A stretch of 11,615 nucleotides of DNA. Source: an uncultured Bacteroidales bacterium. GTDB lineage: Bacteria > Bacteroidota > Bacteroidia > Bacteroidales > Bacteroidaceae. The position numbers and the translations under genes are program-made. Location of the stretch: the NCBI GenBank assembly GCA_937896105.1, contig CALBKR010000020.1:1-11615 (forward strand), read 5' to 3'. Below are positions 7,193-11,615 of the stretch, piece after piece (the first letter of the stretch is position 1; each line of letters begins with the position of its first letter). The notes beneath the pieces were generated by a model. The model was not told where the DNA came from and searched no databases. It saw only the letters and a list, made by a program, of their open reading frames with translations.

Positions 7193-8476
7193 ATGAAAAG
7201 GATTTCCAAATTTACTTTGCTGCCCGCTTTAGGGCTGTTAGCATCATTGCCTGCCGGTGCACAGCGCTGGGTGGAACTGAACGAGGATGCAACACCTGTC
7301 ATTTGCATCAGTGAGACAATCAACGAGGCACCTGATGTCGTTGAGATATTCCAGGGCACCCAGAGCCCCTATCATCACGACCCGCGTGCACCGCGCTTCA
7401 TCCTTGTCGACCAGGATGGCAAGTGGGGACTCGGTATCGGCGGTTATCTGCAGACAAAAATCGAGTACGATTTCGATAAAGCCGTCGACAACGTAGACTT
7501 CCTGCCCTCGGCTATTCAGCGTGGCGGGTCACCCTCGAGCCAGTATAGGATGGATATGACAAACTCTACACTCTTTCTCAAATTGGTGGGTACCAGTCGA
7601 ATTATAGGTGACTTTGAGGTTTTTACATCGGCCAATTGGCGTGGTAGCGGTCTTGGGCTGCAACTGCAGAATGCATATATGAGCACCAAGTACTTGAAGA
7701 TAGGTTACTCAGTCGGTTCGTTTATGGACCTTGCTGCGGTACCTGTCACTATCGACTATGGCGGCCCTTGCGGTATGACTTTCTATCGTGCGACACAAGT
7801 TATGTTCAGGTATGCATTCGACTTCGGTCTCTCTATGGGTATAAGCCTTGAGGCGCCCGATGTGCGTGCGACCGAGAACGAGAGTTTCACTGTCGGTGCG
7901 CAGCGTGTGCCGAATATCCCCATCTTCGTGCAGTACAACCTTTTCAATAATCCGCTTAACCACATTCGCGTAGGTGCCATTATGCGCGATATCTCCTACA
8001 CCAATAAGGTTACAAACAGCGATAACGACAAGGTTGGCTGGGGTACGCAGGCCAGTATGCTCGCCACAATAGGAAGAGTTCAGCTCCGCGGTCAGTTTAC
8101 CATTGGTGAGGGTATTGGTTCACTCATAAACAACATCTCTAATGTGGGCGTTGATGTGGTTCCCGACCCAACATCACCTGGAAATGCGATGATGCTCAGG
8201 AGCGAGACCTGGTATGTAGGTGCACAGTATAACTTCAGCAAGCGTTTCTTTGCCTCGGCGACATTCAGCCAGACAGTGTTGCATTCGCGCAAGGGATATG
8301 CCGACGCTAACCCCGAAGGCTATCGCAAAGGACAATACCTCGCTGCCAACTTCTTCTATAATGTGACCGATAATATGCAGTTGGGTATCGAGTACCTGCA
8401 CGGATGGCGAATGGATTTCAACGACAAGACATACAATGCCAACAGAATTAACCTCTCGGCACGCTATGATTTCTGA
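7193..8476 (+). CDS. DcaP-like outer-membrane porin
   Basis: 427-residue outer-membrane beta-barrel protein. Residues 1-23 are a signal peptide (MKR, hydrophobic core, cleavage expected after AGA). After a leader of some 45 residues comes GLGIGGYLQTKIEYDFD, the first barrel strand. The region around GYSVGSFMDLAAVPVTIDYGG followed by RATQVMFRYAF matches the DcaP family hallmark of a strand, an FMD turn, a (D/E)xxDFGGP-like loop and a QxRY strand. Alternating hydrophobic strands continue to the end and the protein closes with aromatic Tyr-Asp-Phe, as expected for a barrel inserted by the BAM machinery. DcaP proteins in other bacteria form trimeric channels for small, often negatively charged molecules; the substrate here is unknown. 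It is divergent from the AraC-type regulator and precedes the phosphate transporter by 183 nt, with a hairpin between. It lacks the long N-terminal coiled coil found in some DcaP proteins. Confidence 0.82.
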   Translation: MKRISKFTLLPALGLLASLPAGAQRWVELNEDATPVICISETINEAPDVVEIFQGTQSPYHHDPRAPRFILVDQDGKWGLGIGGYLQTKIEYDFDKAVDNVDFLPSAIQRGGSPSSQYRMDMTNSTLFLKLVGTSRIIGDFEVFTSANWRGSGLGLQLQNAYMSTKYLKIGYSVGSFMDLAAVPVTIDYGGPCGMTFYRATQVMFRYAFDFGLSMGISLEAPDVRATENESFTVGAQRVPNIPIFVQYNLFNNPLNHIRVGAIMRDISYTNKVTNSDNDKVGWGTQASMLATIGRVQLRGQFTIGEGIGSLINNISNVGVDVVPDPTSPGNAMMLRSETWYVGAQYNFSKRFFASATFSQTVLHSRKGYADANPEGYRKGQYLAANFFYNVTDNMQLGIEYLHGWRMDFNDKTYNANRINLSARYDF

Positions 8477-8498
8477 TATGATTTCAGGACTGCTATAC

Positions 8499-8528
8499 CA
8501 TCGCCCCGGGCATTTGCTTGGGGCGATG
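8499..8528 (+). terminator. Hairpin after the porin gene
   Basis: CATCGCCCC (8499-8507) pairs perfectly with GGGGCGATG (8520-8528), and the inner GGG/CTT can add G-U and G-C pairs, leaving a loop of about 6 nt. It starts 22 nt after the porin stop. The stem is G/C-rich and stable but no T-run follows, so termination is likely but not of the textbook form. It probably insulates the porin from the phosphate transporter. Confidence 0.65.
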
Positions 8529-8541
8529 CCGTTGTAATGGA

Positions 8542-8570
8542 TTTGTAACAACTGCGTAATATTATATTAA
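8542..8570 (+). promoter_or_regulatory. Possible promoter of the phosphate transporter gene
   Basis: TTTG at 8542-8545 followed 17 nt later by TATATTAA (8563-8570) loosely resembles the Bacteroides -33/-7 elements (TTTG and TAnnTTTG), with imperfect spacing and an imperfect second element. It lies in an AT-rich stretch between the porin hairpin and the leader inverted repeat, about 90 nt before the ATG. This is a weak call made on position and partial match. Confidence 0.3.
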
Positions 8571-8590
8571 TATCAGGGTAATTTATGTGT

Positions 8591-8659
8591 AATTTATAAT
8601 AATGATTTTTGCACCGGTAAAACAGCCGGCAACAGAGCCCGGCGCAAAAATTATAAATT
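8591..8659 (+). promoter_or_regulatory. Long imperfect inverted repeat ending at the PiT start codon
   Basis: AATTTATAAT (8591-8600) is the exact reverse complement of ATTATAAATT (8650-8659). Inside it, TTTTTGC (8606-8612) pairs with GCAAAAA (8644-8650) and CCGG (8614-8617) with CCGG (8639-8642), separated by single A/C mismatches; A8650 can serve only one of the two outer helices. The loop contains a GCCGGC palindrome (8625-8630). The repeat ends at the base before the ATG at 8660. It could be a 5'-UTR structure controlling translation or an operator. No known riboswitch was recognised. Confidence 0.6.
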
Positions 8660-10927
8660 ATGGATTTATCCTTTTTGACAGAGCTTACAGGCACGCAGAT
8701 GTCCTATCTGTTTGTCGTTATCTTTCTTTTTGTTCTTGCCATCGTCGACCTGTGGGTCGGTGTGAGCAATGATGCCGTAAACTTCATCAGTTCGGCTGTG
8801 GGCAGCAAGGCTGCAAAGCTGAAACACGTTCTCATTGTTGCAGCTGTGGGTGTATTTGTCGGTGCAGCATTCAGCAACGGAATGATGGAGGTCGCACGCA
8901 GCGGAGTCTTCAACCCCGGCGGTTTGACATTTGAGCAGATTATGGTCATATATCTGGCCGTGATGGTCAGTGATGTGGTGTTGCTCGACATCTTCAATAC
9001 ACTTGGTCTGCCTACATCGACAACCGTGTCGCTTGTCTTTGAGTTGTTTGGTGCAGCATTTGTTACAGCCATTCTCAGCTCATTTGCCAGCGGTACAGGA
9101 ATGGACGGCATCGGCGCGTTGCTCAAGACCGACAAGGCTATGATAATGATAATATCGATATTCCTATCCGTGGCGATAGCCTTTGTCTTCGGTTTCATCG
9201 TTCAGTGGATTTCGAGAATAATCTTCTCGTTCAACTACAAGAGAAGCGGTAGTCTAAAGATGGGGCTTTTTGCCGGTATCGCAGTCACATCAATCATCTA
9301 CTTTATGCTCATAAAGGGACTCAAAGGTACCACAATTGTCGGTGCCGATGCAAAGGCCTTCATCAATGAGAACACAATGATGATACTGCTTGCTTGCTTT
9401 GCAGGGTTTACCCTGCTGATGATGCTGTTGCATAGCCTGAAGGTAAATGTACTCAAGGTAGTGGTTATGATAGGTACATTCTCATTGGCTTTGGCGTTTG
9501 CCGGCAACGACCTTGTGAACTTTATCGGTGTGACACTCGCCGGACTCGATTCCTTTACCGAATTTGTGGGTTCGGGGCTCGCACCCGATGAACTGAAGAT
9601 GAGTTCTCTCTCCGGAGCTGCTAAAACTCCGGCAATGTACCTTCTCGGTGCAGGCCTTATTATGGTGATAGCTTTGTGTGTGAGCAAGAAAGCACGTAAG
9701 GTTATGCAGACATCCCTCGACCTCTCGAAACAGCAGAACGACGAGAACGAGATGTTCGGCTCATCATCATTTGCCCGTAACCTTGTGCGAGTTTCATCAC
9801 GTTTTTCTACAGCCGTTGTCAGCAAGATGCCGAAATCCTTCAGACGCTGGGTCGACAAGCGCTTTACTCCGCTTGAGGAACGTGAGGATGTCGCCTTTGA
9901 CCTTGTGCGCGCATCGGTGAATCTTGTGCTTGGAGGCCTGCTCATTGCCATCGGTACATCGCTCAAGTTGCCGCTCTCCACAACATACGTGACCTTTATG
10001 GTGGGTATGGGCTCGTCGCTTGCCGACCGCGCCTGGGGACGTGAGAGCGCCGTGTATCGTGTGACAGGTGTCGTGTCGGTAATCGGTGGCTGGTTCATCA
10101 CTGCCGGTGCAGCCTTTCTGCTTGCGGCATTGATTGCTGTGGTAATGTTCTACGGTGGCCTGCCGGTGATGTTCGCAATGATAGCTTTGGTAGTATTCCT
10201 TCTTTACCGCAACAATGTGAGATACAAGAAAAAACGTGAGGCCGAGATGGTTGATGCCGATATGCAGCTGATGCTCAATGGCGAGGACAAGGATGCTGTG
10301 TGGAGTGCTATCCGCAGCCATTCGGCAAAGACACTCTCGCGTTCGCTCACCTTTGCCGCCAGTGAATATCACGTTCTCTACAACTCATTTGCCAGCGATA
10401 TGCTGCGTCCGCTCAAGAGCTCTATGAACAGGATTGTCGAGGAGAAGGCGCTGCTGAAGAAGAACCGTCGCGCCGAGACAAAGGCGATGCTCCGCATCGA
10501 CCAGCAACTCGCCTGTGAGCGCAGTACCTGGTATCATCTCTGCTCGAACAGCAGCCAGCAGATGCTCAATACCCTGCATCGCATTGCCGAACCTATGAAA
10601 GAACACGTCGAGCATAGCTTTGCTCCAATGTCCAAGGAGTATGTGGCCGAGTTCACACCCTACAGCAAGGATATCTGCGAGGTGCTTGAAGATATAAACA
10701 CAATGATACAGTCGGGCGACTACAGCAATGCCGAGATCGTCTCGCAACGCGCAAAAGAGCTGAAACACAGCCTTGCTACCCTGCGCAAGGGATTGACAGC
10801 CCGCCTGCATCGTGGCGAGGGTAGTCTCAGGATGGATTTTGTCTACCTTAACCTCATCCAGGAGAGCCACGAGCTTCTCAGCGAGGTGCGCAACCTTTTG
10901 CGCGGCTGCCGCAAGTATTTTGTTTGA
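8660..10927 (+). CDS. PiT family inorganic phosphate transporter with PhoU-like C-terminal domain
   Basis: 755-residue inner-membrane phosphate permease, expected to take up inorganic (or metal-complexed) phosphate driven by an ion gradient. Both inverted halves of the family are visible: GVSNDAVN at residues 34-41 and AGNDLVN near 281-287 (the paired GxNDxxN signatures), and LPTSTT (117-122) and LPLSTT (437-442). About eleven or twelve hydrophobic segments occur between residues 15 and 516, interrupted by a polar loop at about 342-412. Residues from about 520 to the end are soluble, helical and charged, resembling the PhoU/DUF47 type of domain appended to PiT proteins in Bacteroidetes, possibly regulatory. 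The ATG at 8660 directly follows a long inverted repeat. The gene is monocistronic in this window, bracketed by hairpins before and after. The E. coli pit symbol is not assigned because of the different architecture. Confidence 0.94.
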   Translation: MDLSFLTELTGTQMSYLFVVIFLFVLAIVDLWVGVSNDAVNFISSAVGSKAAKLKHVLIVAAVGVFVGAAFSNGMMEVARSGVFNPGGLTFEQIMVIYLAVMVSDVVLLDIFNTLGLPTSTTVSLVFELFGAAFVTAILSSFASGTGMDGIGALLKTDKAMIMIISIFLSVAIAFVFGFIVQWISRIIFSFNYKRSGSLKMGLFAGIAVTSIIYFMLIKGLKGTTIVGADAKAFINENTMMILLACFAGFTLLMMLLHSLKVNVLKVVVMIGTFSLALAFAGNDLVNFIGVTLAGLDSFTEFVGSGLAPDELKMSSLSGAAKTPAMYLLGAGLIMVIALCVSKKARKVMQTSLDLSKQQNDENEMFGSSSFARNLVRVSSRFSTAVVSKMPKSFRRWVDKRFTPLEEREDVAFDLVRASVNLVLGGLLIAIGTSLKLPLSTTYVTFMVGMGSSLADRAWGRESAVYRVTGVVSVIGGWFITAGAAFLLAALIAVVMFYGGLPVMFAMIALVVFLLYRNNVRYKKKREAEMVDADMQLMLNGEDKDAVWSAIRSHSAKTLSRSLTFAASEYHVLYNSFASDMLRPLKSSMNRIVEEKALLKKNRRAETKAMLRIDQQLACERSTWYHLCSNSSQQMLNTLHRIAEPMKEHVEHSFAPMSKEYVAEFTPYSKDICEVLEDINTMIQSGDYSNAEIVSQRAKELKHSLATLRKGLTARLHRGEGSLRMDFVYLNLIQESHELLSEVRNLLRGCRKYFV

Positions 10928-10946
10928 TATATAATATCCTAATAAC

Positions 10947-10982
10947 AGTCCACCCCGCCTATCGCGATAGGCAGAGTGGACT
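10947..10982 (+). terminator. 36-nt hairpin after the phosphate transporter
   Basis: Outer arms AGTCCAC (10947-10953) and GTGGACT (10976-10982) enclose a 3x3 internal mismatch (CCC against AGA) and then a perfect 16-base palindrome GCCTATCGCGATAGGC (10957-10972). It starts 19 nt after the transporter stop. The run of T after it is poor, so it may work as a bidirectional or non-canonical terminator. The perfect central palindrome could also be a protein site or a dispersed repeat. Confidence 0.65.
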
Positions 10983-11003
10983 CTTATACATATATCTTAT
11001 TGC

Positions 11004-11021
11004 TCTCTTCAAAAGAGATGT
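11004..11021 (+). repeat. Left copy of a small inverted hairpin repeat
   Basis: TCTCTTCAAAAGAGATGT. It is itself a hairpin (TCTCTT, loop CAA, AAGAGA) and is nearly the reverse complement of 11161-11180, differing by a 2-nt insertion. Confidence 0.55.
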
Positions 11022-11160
11022 AATAGTCTTAATAGATGCAAATATATACAAAATATTACAAAAGCAAAAGAATATCAACTTTTATAAAATAGGCTTTTAC
11101 CAATTGCCCCTATCCGTATGTCTGTTTGCTCCTTTAATTGCCGAATAGCCTTTTGCAAGG

Positions 11161-11180
11161 ACATCTCTCTTTTGAAGAGA
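11161..11180 (-). repeat. Right copy of a small inverted hairpin repeat
   Basis: ACATCTCTCTTTTGAAGAGA. Read in reverse it equals the left copy plus two bases; it also folds alone (TCTCTT, loop TTG, AAGAGA). It ends 32 nt before the ATG of the cysteine-rich gene, so it may be an operator, the end of a small element, or chance. Confidence 0.55.
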
Positions 11181-11212
11181 TAAACACTGTTTTTAACTAA
11201 AAATAATTCGTT

Positions 11213-11615
11213 ATGGGGCTTTATCGGGTTTGTCCTAATTGTGGAAATACAGAAGAAAATGTTGGTATATACGTCTGTGCTGATTGTCATCTGATTTTCT
11301 GTGACAGATGTGGAAATAAAGATTTTGACCAGTTTCCACTTCCTTTTACCACGATGCATTGTCCAAGGTGCAATAGCAAGGAGGTGAGCTCAAATGGCTT
11401 GATATGTAATAATGATAAGGGGGTAAGCCAGATTATTCGTGATGATGAATCGGTTACAATTATAACCGACCAGGGCAGTTGTGTGACTTGTGACCAACGC
11501 AGCTATTGGCTCGAATCCGAAAACCAAAGACGTTTTGATGAAGCTGTAGAAGAAGCATTGCATCGTGACAGCCAAAAAAGTGCTTTACCCAAAGGTATTA
11601 GCCAAATTATCCGTG
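11213..11615 (+). CDS. Unrecognised cysteine-rich zinc-ribbon-like protein with internal repeats (3' end outside window)
   Basis: Open to the window edge; 134 residues visible. I do not recognise the family. From the ATG at 11213 (first ATG after an in-frame TAA at 11204-11206), there are five CxxC pairs: Cys7/10 (CPNC), 22/25 (CADC), 30/33 (CDRC), 50/53 (CPRC) and 90/93 (CVTC), with a single Cys65. The first four pairs suggest two zinc ribbons, so metal binding is likely. Residues 94-124 are charged and probably helical. KGVSQIIR at 69-76 recurs as KGISQIIR at 127-134, 58 residues later, right at the edge, so the protein probably carries a repeated module with a CxxC. There is no signal peptide or membrane segment in the visible part, suggesting a cytosolic protein. 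It follows an AT-rich region and is itself more A/T-rich than the PiT gene, hinting at accessory or acquired DNA. Role unknown. Confidence 0.8.
   Translation, partial: MGLYRVCPNCGNTEENVGIYVCADCHLIFCDRCGNKDFDQFPLPFTTMHCPRCNSKEVSSNGLICNNDKGVSQIIRDDESVTIITDQGSCVTCDQRSYWLESENQRRFDEAVEEALHRDSQKSALPKGISQIIR

Larger units (their letters stand above)
10928..11212. other. AT-rich gene-free region with several inverted repeats
   Basis: 285 bases between the phosphate transporter and the cysteine-rich gene. Apart from the 36-nt hairpin and the two small inverted hairpins listed separately, I see no convincing gene. A 74-codon reading frame from a TTG at 10924 runs through the hairpin and looks accidental. 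The base composition is clearly more A/T-rich than the neighbouring transporter gene. The promoter of the cysteine-rich gene should lie here, but no clear consensus was found. Confidence 0.5.

Noticed and set aside
8499..8528. Porin-downstream hairpin as a riboswitch or attenuator for the PiT gene
   Set aside because: It is close behind the porin stop and far from the PiT ATG, with a promoter-like AT-rich stretch between; a terminator is simpler.
7075..8631. GCCGGC-containing palindromes in both the porin and PiT upstream regions as a shared operator
   Set aside because: Only six to seven bases are shared, and GCCGG is common throughout the window, so a common regulator cannot be supported.
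9298..10101. 267-codon frame antisense to the phosphate transporter
   Set aside because: The opposite strand encodes a clear PiT protein with both signature motifs; the antisense product is a low-complexity Thr/Ser/Pro/Ile-rich shadow.
10924..11148. 74-codon plus-strand frame starting at TTG
   Set aside because: It overlaps the PiT stop, runs through the 36-nt hairpin and one small hairpin repeat, and has AT-driven composition with no recognisable protein features.

Overview
The window looks like chromosomal DNA of a Bacteroidales bacterium. The main evidence is the N-succinylornithine carbamoyltransferase, a variant of ornithine carbamoyltransferase typical of Bacteroidetes. Supporting signs are a very large TamB-like protein of the Bacteroidetes type, a PiT transporter with a long soluble tail, and start codons preceded by A/T-rich leaders rather than clear Shine-Dalgarno sites. 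The genus cannot be fixed from what is visible.

Layout. Positions 1-4707 (+) hold a TamB-like translocation/assembly protein whose 5' end is missing or frame-interrupted, followed 20 nt later by the arginine-biosynthesis gene argF'. Positions 4711-5926 (-) hold a SIMPL-domain periplasmic protein followed by a DoxX membrane protein, which runs tail-to-tail into argF' with only 3 nt between the stop codons. A perfect 13-bp hairpin lies directly before the doxX start. Positions 6055-6966 (-) encode an AraC-family regulator, divergent from a DcaP-like outer-membrane porin (7193-8476, +). A hairpin follows the porin, and then a PiT-family phosphate transporter with a PhoU-like C-terminal extension (8660-10927, +), whose start codon is also preceded directly by a long imperfect inverted repeat. 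A 36-nt hairpin closes that gene.

The last ~690 bases differ in character. An AT-rich, gene-free stretch (10928-11212) contains two small hairpins that are inverted copies of each other. It leads into an open-ended gene (11213 to beyond 11615) for an unrecognised cysteine-rich, multi-CxxC protein that appears to start repeating itself with a period of 58 residues where the window ends.

Functionally this is mostly envelope and housekeeping: outer-membrane biogenesis (TamB), arginine synthesis via succinylated intermediates, a possible oxidative-stress pair (SIMPL and DoxX), outer-membrane uptake under possible local AraC control (DcaP porin), and phosphate uptake (PiT). The least explained part is the right-hand end. 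No CRISPR array, tRNA, rRNA or transposase was seen.
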